64,000 bases of DNA from Candidatus Brocadia sinica JPN1. GTDB lineage: Bacteria > Planctomycetota > Brocadiia > Brocadiales > Brocadiaceae. Below, one piece after another: positions 27,109 through 36,519 of the stretch. Under the pieces are notes generated by a model. That model did not search any database, was not told the DNA's origin, and saw only the letters and a program-made list of their open reading frames with translations. Position 1 is the first letter of the stretch, and each line of letters begins with the position of its first letter. Location: the NCBI RefSeq assembly GCF_000949635.1, contig NZ_BAFN01000001.1:1922001-1986000 (forward strand), written 5' to 3'. The translations under genes and the position numbers were made by a program.

Positions 27109-28836
27109 ATGGCAAACAAAATTACATCGGTAAGGGAACTGGATTTCAAACCACGGGGTAAAGTCTTTCCTTCACCTCGCGACTGGCGGGATGTGTTTGT
27201 CTATTTTCTGCTGGTGGACCGGTTCGACAATAATCAGCAAAATCTGCCCGCTTATGACCCTGCATCTGCTCCCAAGGGGCGGGATCCTGAACAGGGCAAG
27301 GTATTCCAGGGAGGAAACATCAAAGGCATTATCCACCGGCTGGATTATATTCGGGGGCTTGGCAGCAACGCGATATGGCTGAGTCCTGTTTTTAAAAACC
27401 GTCAGGAGAAAAACGATACCTATCATGGGTATGGTATCCAGGATTTCCTTGAGGTAGACCCAAGGTTTGGTACGAAAGAGGATCTGCAGGAACTGGTCAG
27501 GCAGGCCCACAAAAAAAATATGTATGTCATTCTGGATATTATCATCAACCACACCGGAGACAACTGGGCGTATCCGGGTGATTTTCCCTTTTATTTTTGG
27601 AAAGAAGCGCATGGTCCCTTTGATTTCGGTTTCTGGCGAGAGGTTGATCCTGTGCCGGGATTTCAGGAAGACGATGCCGTCTGGCCCGAGGAACTTCAGC
27701 GTCATGAGTGTTATAAGAGGAGGGGGCAGATCAGAAATTGGAGTGATCCGGCGGAGGCTATCAACGGCGACTTCCTTAGTTTGAAAGAGCTGGATATCAA
27801 TCAACCCGCCGTGCTGGATACCCTCATTAAAGTCTATAAATACTGGATTGCTATTACCGACGTTGATGGGTTTCGGGTGGACACGGTAAAACATATGGAA
27901 TCGAGCGAAACCGCCATTTTCTGTAATGCGGTACGTGAATATGCCAAGCGCATTGGTAAACAGAATTTCTTCATCTTCGGCGAGATAGTGGGTGATGATT
28001 TGACCATACAGAGCTATATTGGCCGTAACAGCCGTGTCGAAGGGACGAATGAGCGCTTTCCCTCACTTGATGCCGCTCTGGATTTTCCTCTCTATTTTAT
28101 CCTTGAAGAAACCATTAAAGGTTTTGTCAGGCCTTCTGCCCTGCGTGAGCGGTACGAGCAGTTCAAGACGCTGTACGCAGATCACGGGGAGTCAGGTCGT
28201 TACTTTGTTACATTCGTAGACAACCACGACCAGATGACCAGACCATACCGGCGTTTTATGCATCATAACTCTTACCCAGGACAGGCAGTTCTTGCTATCG
28301 GATATCTGCTAACCAGTCAGGGAGTGCCCTGTATCTATTATGGGACAGAGCAAGGTTTTGATGGTGGGGGAGATAATGACAGCTATGTCAGGGAATGCAT
28401 GTTTGGCGGTCAATGGAGCGCTTTTGATAGCACCGGACGTCACTTTTTCAATCCGGAGCATCCGATCTACCGGGGTATTGCCAAGATATCTGCAATCAGG
28501 CAAGAAGAGCCGGCGCTGCGCTATGGGAGACAGTATTTCCGGGAAATTTCCGGGAATGGAAGTGATTTCGGACACCCCCTTGATGGCAAGTGTACGCTGG
28601 CATATTCAAGGATACTTGACAGCGCAGAGATCCTTATCGCTATGAACCTGGATACCAGTTTCCGGAATGATTTTGTTACTGTAGATGCAAATTTGAGCCC
28701 GTCGGGAGTGAAGATGGTCAATTTATTGGGGCCCGAAAAGCAGGTGACTATAAAAGTGACAGGCTCAAGGCATGCCGTCAGGATTCCACTCGACGGCCAT
28801 GAAATGGTTATCTTGAAACGGCCAGAATCCTCCTGA
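27109..28836 (+). CDS. GH13 family alpha-amylase-type glycosidase
   Basis: Four GH13 regions are present: region I DIIINHTGDN, region II DGFRVDTVKHM with nucleophile Asp258, region III FIFGEIVGDD with acid/base Glu292, and region IV FVDNHDQM with Asp374. The N-terminus FYFLLVDRFDNNQ is that of bacterial alpha-amylases and the C-terminal 100 residues form the all-beta domain C. No signal peptide, so the substrate is internal alpha-glucan such as glycogen or a disaccharide. 575 residues fits the family; the exact specificity cannot be read from these motifs. Start follows AGGGAGG. Confidence 0.9.
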   Translation: MANKITSVRELDFKPRGKVFPSPRDWRDVFVYFLLVDRFDNNQQNLPAYDPASAPKGRDPEQGKVFQGGNIKGIIHRLDYIRGLGSNAIWLSPVFKNRQEKNDTYHGYGIQDFLEVDPRFGTKEDLQELVRQAHKKNMYVILDIIINHTGDNWAYPGDFPFYFWKEAHGPFDFGFWREVDPVPGFQEDDAVWPEELQRHECYKRRGQIRNWSDPAEAINGDFLSLKELDINQPAVLDTLIKVYKYWIAITDVDGFRVDTVKHMESSETAIFCNAVREYAKRIGKQNFFIFGEIVGDDLTIQSYIGRNSRVEGTNERFPSLDAALDFPLYFILEETIKGFVRPSALRERYEQFKTLYADHGESGRYFVTFVDNHDQMTRPYRRFMHHNSYPGQAVLAIGYLLTSQGVPCIYYGTEQGFDGGGDNDSYVRECMFGGQWSAFDSTGRHFFNPEHPIYRGIAKISAIRQEEPALRYGRQYFREISGNGSDFGHPLDGKCTLAYSRILDSAEILIAMNLDTSFRNDFVTVDANLSPSGVKMVNLLGPEKQVTIKVTGSRHAVRIPLDGHEMVILKRPESS

Positions 28837-29212
28837 CCTTAAGAGGATTCATCAACCATTGCCCATAAGGTGTTTGGGATATAGCCAAAATAATTGAAGG
28901 TTAAGAAGACCGTAACTGTTCAGTTCGCGGCAGAGAATGCCGGAATCACAAAGTTTATCAAAGAATAACAGATAACATTCTGTGAATTTTTTCTCCGAAG
29001 TTGTTTTCTCTGGCAGCCTTTTTCTAATCCGCCGCGCTTCCATACCCGCATAAACGATAACACAAAAATGTCGGAGTTTGCCTCATTCCTCTTTGTTGTG
29101 ATGAATTGTCTCATTTCTTTCCCATTTCAAAGGTACGTTTGTGCAATTTCGTGACATGAGCAGAACAGATAAATCGAGGACAAGATTTGTCTCAATCTGT
29201 TGATTTGTGTGC
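28837..29212. other. Gap between amylase gene and insertion sequence
   Basis: No gene supported. Minus-strand open frames of about 60 codons exist here in two registers but have no ribosome site and unlikely composition. No terminator with a T-run was found directly after the amylase gene. Confidence 0.4.
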
Positions 29213-29367
29213 GTTAGCCCGACTTTCGCAATTCGCACCCCAAAAAGGTCATTTTTGGGTATTTGTCTCCTGGAAACCATTGATTTTACTGGGGTCGATT
29301 TCAAAAACGGCTTGTAGTGCCGACCTACCCTCTTGACGACTTCACGGTGGCGTGAGAAAATGTCCGC

Positions 29368-31137
29368 ATGTTTTTACGAGAAAAGACACGGACAAAAGAC
29401 GGGAAAACCCACCGGTATTGGAGCGTAGTAGAGAACCGTCGGATCAGCGGAGGCAGAGTGGTACAGCGACAAGTGCTCTACCTGGGAGAACTCAATGACA
29501 ACCAGCGAGCGGGGTGGGTTCGGACGATAGAGGCGGTCGCGGGTGAAAAGCCCACAGCAAGACAAGTGGCATTATTTCCGGACGACCGGAAAGCCTTGCC
29601 CATACCGGATTGTGAGACCGTCCAGGTGAGGTTGGACAAAATAGAATTGCGCTGTCCCCGGCAATGGGGAGCAAGTTGGTTGGGATTATATTTGTGGGAT
29701 ATGTTGGAACTGGACATCTTTTGGAGGAGTCGTCTGCCATCAAGCCGGAAGGGGACAAGCTGGCTGAATATGCTCAAGGCGCTTGTCTGTTACCGGCTGA
29801 TCGATCCGGGAAGCGAATTTCGTTTTCACCGTGAGTGGTATGTGCGTAGCGCAATGGGAGATTTGTTGGGGGAAGATGATTCGCTGGCACAGAAGGATAA
29901 GCTGTATCGTTGTTTGGATTTGCTGCTTGAGCACCGCGACGAGCTGTTTGGTTTTTTAAAAGGGCAATGGGGCAAGCTGTTTGGCGCGAAGTATGATGTG
30001 CTGCTGTATGATTTGACGAGTACGTATTTCGAGAGTGAACCGCCGGCGGCGGATGCTGTGAGTAAAAAACGTTTTGGGTACAGCCGTGACAAACGTTCGG
30101 ATTGTGTGCAGGTGGTAGTGGCGTTGGTATTGACGCCGGAAGGGTTTCCCGTCGCCTACGAAGTATATCCCGGTAATACAAGAGACACTGCGACATTAGA
30201 GGAGTTTCTGGATCGGATAGAAAAGCGGTATGGGAAATTTCGGCGCACCTGGCTCATGGATAGAGGTATTCCAACGGAGGAGGTGTTGGAAAAGATGCGT
30301 GAGCGGGGGATTGATTATTTGGTTGGTACTCCGAAGGGGCATTTGACGCGGGTAGAAAAACCGTTGCTTGAACAGACGTGGATGCAGGCGCGGGAAAGCG
30401 TCCGTGTGAAAATTCTTCAGCAAGAGTCGGAGTTTTACGTTTACGTGGAAAGCCAGGACCGGGTGGCCAAGGAACGTTCCATGCGTTGGCGCAGACTCAG
30501 ACGTTTGTGGGCGGGTTTGCGCGAACTTCGCAATCGAAAGGTCCTCACGCGCGATGATCTGCTCATGCATATTGGCGCGTTAAAGAAAGAAGCCGGACGA
30601 GACTTCAGATTGGTCAATATTTCCATTCCCAAACCGCAGGAGCCGGTCAATGAAAATACGTTCCGGTTCAGTTTGGATCGGGAACGCCTGAGGCAGGCGT
30701 ATCGGCGCGAGGGGCGTTATTTGCTTCGTTCCAACATGCAAGCCACCGCACCAGAAACCGTGTGGGAAAATTATTTGCTGTTGACGCGGATTGAACAGGC
30801 ATTCAAGGATTTAAAGGGATCGCTTTCCATCCGCCCCATATGGCACCAATTGGAAAGGAGGATTGAAGCCCATATTTTTGTCTCCTTTTTGGCATTCTGT
30901 CTCCACACGACGCTGCGAAATCTTGCGCGGGGACGAGCCGCAGGGTTGACGTCTGAAGCAATTTTGGAAAAACTATCGAGCATTCAAATGATTGACGTTC
31001 ATTTACCGACAACGGATGGTCGCCACATTGTCATGAGCCGCTATACACAGCCGGAAAAGGATGTTGTTCTCCTTTTGGCACAATTGGGATTGACGCTTCC
31101 TGAACAACCTCCGCCCAAGATTTATGCATCAGGATAG
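29368..31137 (+). CDS. Transposase, IS1634-like DDE type
   Basis: Catalyses cut-and-paste movement of the surrounding element. DDE landmarks: first Asp in LLYDLTSTYFES (about residue 215), second in WLMDRGIPTEE (about 298), and the YREK-type motif YLLLTRIEQAFKDLK near 473-487 with the catalytic Glu. The N-terminal segment TRTKDGKTHRYWSVVENRR is typical of the IS1634 group. 589 residues, uninterrupted, so probably active. It is more GC-rich and Arg-rich than its neighbours. The ATG at 29368 has only a weak site upstream. Confidence 0.92.
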   Translation: MFLREKTRTKDGKTHRYWSVVENRRISGGRVVQRQVLYLGELNDNQRAGWVRTIEAVAGEKPTARQVALFPDDRKALPIPDCETVQVRLDKIELRCPRQWGASWLGLYLWDMLELDIFWRSRLPSSRKGTSWLNMLKALVCYRLIDPGSEFRFHREWYVRSAMGDLLGEDDSLAQKDKLYRCLDLLLEHRDELFGFLKGQWGKLFGAKYDVLLYDLTSTYFESEPPAADAVSKKRFGYSRDKRSDCVQVVVALVLTPEGFPVAYEVYPGNTRDTATLEEFLDRIEKRYGKFRRTWLMDRGIPTEEVLEKMRERGIDYLVGTPKGHLTRVEKPLLEQTWMQARESVRVKILQQESEFYVYVESQDRVAKERSMRWRRLRRLWAGLRELRNRKVLTRDDLLMHIGALKKEAGRDFRLVNISIPKPQEPVNENTFRFSLDRERLRQAYRREGRYLLRSNMQATAPETVWENYLLLTRIEQAFKDLKGSLSIRPIWHQLERRIEAHIFVSFLAFCLHTTLRNLARGRAAGLTSEAILEKLSSIQMIDVHLPTTDGRHIVMSRYTQPEKDVVLLLAQLGLTLPEQPPPKIYASG

Positions 31138-31162
31138 GTCGGTCTGTAGTGCCGACCTTTTT
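31136..31162 (+). terminator. Terminator after transposase gene
   Basis: AGGTCGG (31136-31142) pairs with CCGACCT (31152-31158) around a 9-base loop and is followed by TTTTT. It overlaps the transposase stop codon and lies inside the insertion sequence. The same loop and 3' arm sequence, TGTAGTGCCGACCT, recurs at 29313-29326. Confidence 0.7.
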
Positions 31163-31358
31163 ACATGACCCCTTGATTTTCATGGCTTAGCGGTTTGCCT
31201 ACCCCTCGAATTGCGAAGGTCGGGTTAACTCAGGCGTTGTCTGTGGCGTAAAAGAATTTCTTTTTGGAAATATTTGTCGTGTAAACTTTATGAAACTTTG
31301 ATATACTATGATTTGTAAATAGTAATCATTACATAAATCAATGCGAGGGTGATAATGT

Positions 31359-32132
31359 ATGAAGATTGCAGTCTCTGGCAAGGGAGGCGTTGGGAAGACG
31401 ACCTTTGTGGCTACGTTAGCAAAGGTTTTTGCAGAAAATGGGAAAAAGGTTATAGCGATAGATGCAGACCCTGTTTCGAATTTAGCTGCAACTTTAGGTA
31501 TTAAAAACGTATCAGAAGTAGTGCCAATTAGCCAGATGAAAGATTTAATAAAGGAACGTACAGGGGCTTCTGATGAATATGGAAAGTTTTTCTCATTAAA
31601 CCCCACGGTTTCAGATTTGCCTGAAAAACTTTCTTTGGAGCATGATGGAATAAAGCTTATGGTGCTGGGAGCAATAAAGCGGGGTGGTGGTGGGTGTGCC
31701 TGTCCTGAAAGCGCTTTTTTGAGAGCCTTGCTTAGCCACCTTATTGTACAAAGGGATGAGGTCGTAATTGTAGATATGGAGGCTGGCGTTGAACATCTTG
31801 GCCGTGCTACCGTGCGATCGGTAAATGCATTGATTGTAATCGTAGAGCCTGGCTCCAAGAGTATTCAGACGGCTTTTCAGGTCAAAAAACTTGCAGACGA
31901 CATAGGTCTGAAGTCGATTTACGCCGTAGGGAACAAAGTGGCATCCGATGGACACAGATCGTTGATCAAAGATGGGTTACAGAGTATTCCCGTTTTAGGG
32001 TTTATTTCCTACAATGACAAGATTCTTGAATCGGACATTGTGGGAAGGGCGGTCTTTGCAGAAAATACCCAGTTGCTGTCAGAAGTAAGACAAATAAAGA
32101 ACAGTTTGGAAGGTTGCACAAAAGACACGTAA
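31359..32132 (+). CDS. cooC: CODH nickel-insertion ATPase CooC
   Basis: P-loop ATPase of the MinD/SIMIBI class. The deviant Walker A GKGGVGKTT is at residues 7-15; DADPVSNLAATLG follows as switch region; the CooC hallmark C113-A-C115 (CACPESAFLRAL), which binds metal at the dimer interface, is present. Known role: ATP-driven loading of Ni into the C-cluster of CO dehydrogenase. It is the first gene of the CODH/ACS block, 160 bases before acsA, supporting the assignment over a general MinD protein. Start ATG follows GAGGGTG. A -10-like TATACT at 31302-31307 lies between the insertion-sequence end and the gene. Confidence 0.9.
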   Translation: MKIAVSGKGGVGKTTFVATLAKVFAENGKKVIAIDADPVSNLAATLGIKNVSEVVPISQMKDLIKERTGASDEYGKFFSLNPTVSDLPEKLSLEHDGIKLMVLGAIKRGGGGCACPESAFLRALLSHLIVQRDEVVIVDMEAGVEHLGRATVRSVNALIVIVEPGSKSIQTAFQVKKLADDIGLKSIYAVGNKVASDGHRSLIKDGLQSIPVLGFISYNDKILESDIVGRAVFAENTQLLSEVRQIKNSLEGCTKDT

Positions 32133-32292
32133 AAGTTTGTATTTTCCCTTGATTTGCATGTATTTATTTTTATAATGTATTGTTCTATATTTCCACATAT
32201 ACGTGTGGTGAATATGCAGTCTGATTTCATAGTTGATTGTAGTTATGGTAGTCAGCCTGGCATTCGTGAACATAGCAAAGGAGGTTGAAGTT

Positions 32293-34257
32293 ATGGAAGA
32301 AAAACAAAAGACAGTAGACCAAGTGATGCTTGATAGAATGAAGGAAATGAAAGTGGAAACCATGTATGACAGATATCAGGCGCAGCTTCCACAATGCGGA
32401 TACGGTAGTCTTGCGTTATGCTGCCGTCATTGTAACTATGGGCCATGCAATATCGACCCATTCGGCAAAGGGCCAAAGAAGGGTATTTGTGGTGCCGATG
32501 CCGATACCTTTGCGGGGAGACACTTTCTGAGAATGAGCGGAGCGGGAACTGCCTGCCATTCGGATCACGGGCGTGCGGTAGCGCATCTCCTGGTCGCCAC
32601 GGCAAGGGGTGAGGCGCCGGGATACAGGATTAAAGACGTCGATAAGCTTATGATGGTAGCAGAGTGTTTCGGGGTAAAGACGAAGGACCGTAAAATAAAC
32701 GAGATTGCCGAAGAAGTGGGTGAAATGGCGCTGATGGAGTTTGGGAAACCCTACGGTACTTTGTTGTTTCTGAAGAGGGCGCCAGATGCCCGTCAAAAAA
32801 TATGGGAAAAAATCGGCATTGCGCCAAGGGCTATAGACAGGGAAGTGTGCGAGAGCTTCCATAGAACAGGGATAGGCGGCGATCAGGACTATAAAAACCT
32901 GACAAAGCAGGCTATGCGTGTGGCGTTGGCGGATGGTTGGGGTGGCAGTATGATAGCGACAGAATTACAGGATATCTTATTTGGCACTCCCAAACCTGTT
33001 CAGGGGAGGTCGAGCATGGGGGTTCTCAAAAAGGATTCTGTGAATGTGATCGTTCATGGTCACGAACCGCAGCTTGCAGAGGCAGTTGTTATGGCCTCCA
33101 GCGACCCTGAGATTACCAGGGCTGTTCATGCGACAGGGGCTAAAGGCATAGTGATTGCGGGTCTGTGCTGTACGGCAAATGAACTCCTTGTCAGGCATGG
33201 AATTCCGATGGCCGGGCATATGACTATGCAGGAGCCTGCGATTTCCACGGGCGCGGTTGAGTTAATGGTTGTGGACATACAATGTGTAATGCAGGCAATT
33301 GTGGAGACAGCAAAACACTTCCACACGAAGGTAGTTACCACATTATCAAAGGCAAAAATAACCGGTGCAGAGCATGTAGAGTTTAGTGATGAACATGCGC
33401 TTGATGCGGCAAAGAAGATTCTGCATATGGCAATAGATAATTATAAAAACCGTGACAATAATAAAGTGTTTATACCCGCCGGTGCAGAGCCTAATCTTGT
33501 TGCTGGTTTTAGCCATGAAACGATCAAATATATGTTGGGCGGGAGATTCAGGGCGAGTTATCGGCCTTTAAATGATAACATAATAAATGGAAGAATACGG
33601 GGGGTTGTTGGGATTGCAGGTTGCACAAGTCCGCGTATGGGTCCTGGCGTTCAATCATATGTAAATCTCGCAAAGGAACTTATTGCTCATGATGTGCTGG
33701 TGGTTGCAACTGGTTGTGCTGCAGGACAATGCGCTGACGGCGGGTTGATGTTGCCGGAGCTAAAGGACGCCTGCGGTCCCGGCCTTCGGGAGGTTTGTGA
33801 AGCTGTGGGGATACCACCCGTTTTACATTCTGGCGCTTGTGTGGATAACAGTCGTATCCTCATAGCAGTGTCCGAGATGGCGAAAGAAGGGGGTTTGGGA
33901 AATGATATCAGCGATTTGCCTGTTGCAGGGGTATGTCTGGAATGGATGAGTGAAAAGGCAATTGCCATCGGGCAGTATTTTGTTGCATCGGGTGTTTATA
34001 CGGTATTTGGCATGAATACACCGGTGGCGGGAGCGCTTGGCATGCAAAGGTTGCTTACCAAGGAGTTGGAAGAGATGGTGGGCGCCAGGTGGGATTTCGA
34101 GAAGGATTTCGAGAAAATAGCCAGGATGGTAATGGATCATATAGAAAAGAAGAGGGATGCGCTTGGCATAAACGTGAAAAAGGAGAGAAAACTGTACGAT
34201 ATGGCTGAAAGAAGGGCATTGGAAAGGGAGTGTAAGCCTGCTCCCGGGCATCATTAA
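32293..34257 (+). CDS. acsA: CO dehydrogenase catalytic subunit (CooS/AcsA)
   Basis: Reduces CO2 to CO at the Ni-Fe-S C-cluster for acetyl-CoA synthase. The ATG at 32293 has AAAGGAGG eight bases upstream; an open frame from a TTG 60 bases earlier is rejected. The N-terminus shows the D- and B-cluster cysteines in QCGYGSLALCCRHCNYGPC and GICGADADTFAGRHF. The C-cluster region has GIVIAGLCCTANELLVRHG, VVATGCAAGQCADGG and SGACVDNSR. 654 residues is normal for the bacterial enzyme. Next to acsB, 27 bases away, as in a CODH/ACS complex. Confidence 0.96.
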   Translation: MEEKQKTVDQVMLDRMKEMKVETMYDRYQAQLPQCGYGSLALCCRHCNYGPCNIDPFGKGPKKGICGADADTFAGRHFLRMSGAGTACHSDHGRAVAHLLVATARGEAPGYRIKDVDKLMMVAECFGVKTKDRKINEIAEEVGEMALMEFGKPYGTLLFLKRAPDARQKIWEKIGIAPRAIDREVCESFHRTGIGGDQDYKNLTKQAMRVALADGWGGSMIATELQDILFGTPKPVQGRSSMGVLKKDSVNVIVHGHEPQLAEAVVMASSDPEITRAVHATGAKGIVIAGLCCTANELLVRHGIPMAGHMTMQEPAISTGAVELMVVDIQCVMQAIVETAKHFHTKVVTTLSKAKITGAEHVEFSDEHALDAAKKILHMAIDNYKNRDNNKVFIPAGAEPNLVAGFSHETIKYMLGGRFRASYRPLNDNIINGRIRGVVGIAGCTSPRMGPGVQSYVNLAKELIAHDVLVVATGCAAGQCADGGLMLPELKDACGPGLREVCEAVGIPPVLHSGACVDNSRILIAVSEMAKEGGLGNDISDLPVAGVCLEWMSEKAIAIGQYFVASGVYTVFGMNTPVAGALGMQRLLTKELEEMVGARWDFEKDFEKIARMVMDHIEKKRDALGINVKKERKLYDMAERRALERECKPAPGHH

Positions 34258-34284
34258 TAAAAAATTAAAAAGGGGTAATTTTTT

Positions 34285-36468
34285 ATGTCAAAAATCATCT
34301 GTTCTGCCGCCATCCGCGGTGCATATCAAATTGTTGATAAGGCTGATAAAAAGCTGGCTGAGGCAATTGAGCAAAAAGGACGTGATTGTAAAGTGGAATT
34401 TCCCAATACAGCCTATTATTTGCCAATCATTTACTCAATGACCGGCATTGCGGTAAAAACGCTGGAAGATTGTGTCCATGTGTTGGGATTGGCAAGGAGT
34501 ATGTTGCCTCCGTTGCCTGCCGATAAACATTGGGTTCCTTACCTGGGTCATACATTAGATGCAGGTATGGCTACCCTCTTTGCAGAAGAGGTATATGAGG
34601 CCTGTAAATATTTAATTGGACCGCATCCTGTGGATGGAATATGGTTGGGGGCGGCAGATGATGTCATCATGCGTGAACGTGGTATAGAATTCGTAGACGG
34701 TACAGCTCCTGGTTTTGCTGCTATTGTAGGGTGTGCGCCTGATGCAGACACGGCTGTGAAAATTGCCAGGGAACTCCAGCAAAAGAATCTTTACGTATTT
34801 ATTCAGTCAAATAATTTCGGGGTGTCTTTCGCTGAGCAACTCGCAGAAAAAGGAGTACAAATGGGATGGGATACCCGGCTTGTCCCCTTTGGCAAAGAGA
34901 CCTCGGCTGCGGTATATTCTCTTGGCTTTGCAAACAGGGCTGCCCTTTCCTTTGGAAATGTGCCTCCTGGCGATTTCAGAAGGAATCTCCTTTACAACAA
35001 GAACCGTATCTTTGCATTTGTCCTTGCATTAGGGACCGCAGTGACAGACGAACAATATGCGAACGCTGCAGGCGCTATAAACTACGGTTTCCCGACGATT
35101 ACAAACATAGATATTCCGGAAATATTACCAACAGGTGTGTGTACCTATGAGCACGTGGTTTCAAGGGTGCCTGTTGATAAGATAGTTGATAAATGCGTGG
35201 AGGTGCGCGGGTTAAAGATTTCCATCCATAAGATGGATATTCCTGTGCCTTATGGCCCGGCTTTCGAGGGTGAGCGTATTCGAAAGGAAGATATGCAAAT
35301 TGAAGTTGGAGGTCCTGGTACACCTGCTTTTGAATATGTATGTACCAAGGAAAGCCATGAGGTAGAGGATGGTAAAATTCAAGTTATAGGGCCTGATCTG
35401 GATGAAATTAAGCCGGGTCCGGGTGTGTCTCTTGGTATTATGGTTGAAGTATACGGTCGAAAGATGCAGCCTGATTTTGAACCTATCTTTGAACGGCAGA
35501 TGCATCGTTTCCTGGGTGAGGCTCAGGGATTATTCCACATGGGGCAGAGAGATATTATTCGTCATCGTATCAGTAAGGAGGCCTTTAAGGCGGGTTTCAG
35601 GATTAAACATATTGGTAATATTATTCATGCGAAGTTTCATGGTGATTTTGGGGCCATTCTGGATAAGGTACAGGTGACGTTGTATACGAAAAGGGAGGAC
35701 GTGGAAAGATTATTAAAGGATGTACGTGCTGCATATACAGAGCGTGATGCACGGTTGAAAGGTATGACCGATGACTCTGTGGGCATGTTTTATAGTTGCA
35801 CGCTCTGCCAAAGCTTTGCGCCTACACATATTTGTGTTGTAACCCCGGAACGCTCAGGTTTATGCGGTTCTGTGAGCTGGCTGGATGGAAAGGCTGGGTA
35901 TGAAATTAATCCTACTGGCCCGAATCAGCCGATAGAACGGGGAAGGGTGGTTGACGAAAGATTGGGGCAGTGGGAAGGAACGAATTCATTTATATTCAAT
36001 GGCTCGAACCGGTCGCTTGAGAAGGTGAGTTTGTACAGCATCATGACAGATCCTATGACGAGTTGTGGTTGCTTTGAGTGCATTTCCGCCATGCTACCTA
36101 TGACCAACGGGATAATGGTGGTAGACCGTGACTTTACTGAGATGACGCCTTGCGGTATGAAATTTTCCACACTTGCGGGAACTGTTGGCGGTGGATTGCA
36201 AACACCGGGGTTTATGGGGCATAGCAAGTTCTATCTGGGCAGCAGAAAATTTATTTCCGCAGATGGTGGTCTTACTCGTGTTGTGTGGATGCCCAAGGCG
36301 CTAAAGGAGGAGCTGGCAGAAACTCTTGCCAAAACAGCTGAGGAATTGGGTCTTGAGGATTTCCTCAATAAGATAGCTGATGAAACGGTAGCGCAGACCG
36401 AGGAAGAGGTGCTGACATACATGCAAAAGGTCAATCATCCCGCGCTTGCCTTAGCGCCGATGTTCTAA
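34285..36468 (+). CDS. acsB: Acetyl-CoA synthase (CODH/ACS beta/alpha subunit, AcsB)
   Basis: Joins CO, a methyl group from the corrinoid protein and CoA at the A-cluster. Cluster ligands fit the Moorella pattern: C505, C508, C517 and C527 for the Fe4S4 cube (CTLCQSFAPTHIC, then SGLCGS) and the C594-G-C596 motif holding the distal nickel. The 727-residue length includes the N-terminal domain that docks on CODH, so this is the bacterial rather than the short archaeal form. Start follows AAAGGGG. It lies between acsA and a clpP-like gene. Confidence 0.96.
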   Translation: MSKIICSAAIRGAYQIVDKADKKLAEAIEQKGRDCKVEFPNTAYYLPIIYSMTGIAVKTLEDCVHVLGLARSMLPPLPADKHWVPYLGHTLDAGMATLFAEEVYEACKYLIGPHPVDGIWLGAADDVIMRERGIEFVDGTAPGFAAIVGCAPDADTAVKIARELQQKNLYVFIQSNNFGVSFAEQLAEKGVQMGWDTRLVPFGKETSAAVYSLGFANRAALSFGNVPPGDFRRNLLYNKNRIFAFVLALGTAVTDEQYANAAGAINYGFPTITNIDIPEILPTGVCTYEHVVSRVPVDKIVDKCVEVRGLKISIHKMDIPVPYGPAFEGERIRKEDMQIEVGGPGTPAFEYVCTKESHEVEDGKIQVIGPDLDEIKPGPGVSLGIMVEVYGRKMQPDFEPIFERQMHRFLGEAQGLFHMGQRDIIRHRISKEAFKAGFRIKHIGNIIHAKFHGDFGAILDKVQVTLYTKREDVERLLKDVRAAYTERDARLKGMTDDSVGMFYSCTLCQSFAPTHICVVTPERSGLCGSVSWLDGKAGYEINPTGPNQPIERGRVVDERLGQWEGTNSFIFNGSNRSLEKVSLYSIMTDPMTSCGCFECISAMLPMTNGIMVVDRDFTEMTPCGMKFSTLAGTVGGGLQTPGFMGHSKFYLGSRKFISADGGLTRVVWMPKALKEELAETLAKTAEELGLEDFLNKIADETVAQTEEEVLTYMQKVNHPALALAPMF

Positions 36469-36519
36469 ATGCTCAATGCTTATTTATAAAACTTATTTCT
36501 TTAATTCTGGAGTCTATTC

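Larger units (their letters stand above)
29213..31229. mobile_element. Insertion sequence, IS1634-like (IS4 superfamily)
   Basis: Inverted ends at 29213-29235 and 31207-31229 match at 21 of 23 positions (GTTAGCCCGACTTTCGCAAT and its partner GTTAACCCGACCTTCGCAAT). They enclose one intact transposase gene, giving an element of about 2.0 kb. A target duplication is not evident (the flanks TGTGC and TCAGG differ), so the true outer edge may be offset or one end altered. The element inserted 130 bases upstream of cooC. Confidence 0.75.

Noticed and set aside
28852-29114. Overlapping minus-strand frames in the gap before the insertion sequence
   Set aside because: No ribosome site, two registers equally open, composition not protein-like; treated as non-coding.
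29313-31158. Direct repeat TGTAGTGCCGACCT on both sides of the transposase taken as IS ends
   Set aside because: It is direct, not inverted, and the right copy is a terminator arm; the better inverted ends lie outside at 29213 and 31229.
32233-32292. Upstream TTG start for acsA
   Set aside because: Homologues begin at the ATG at 32293, which has AAAGGAGG upstream.
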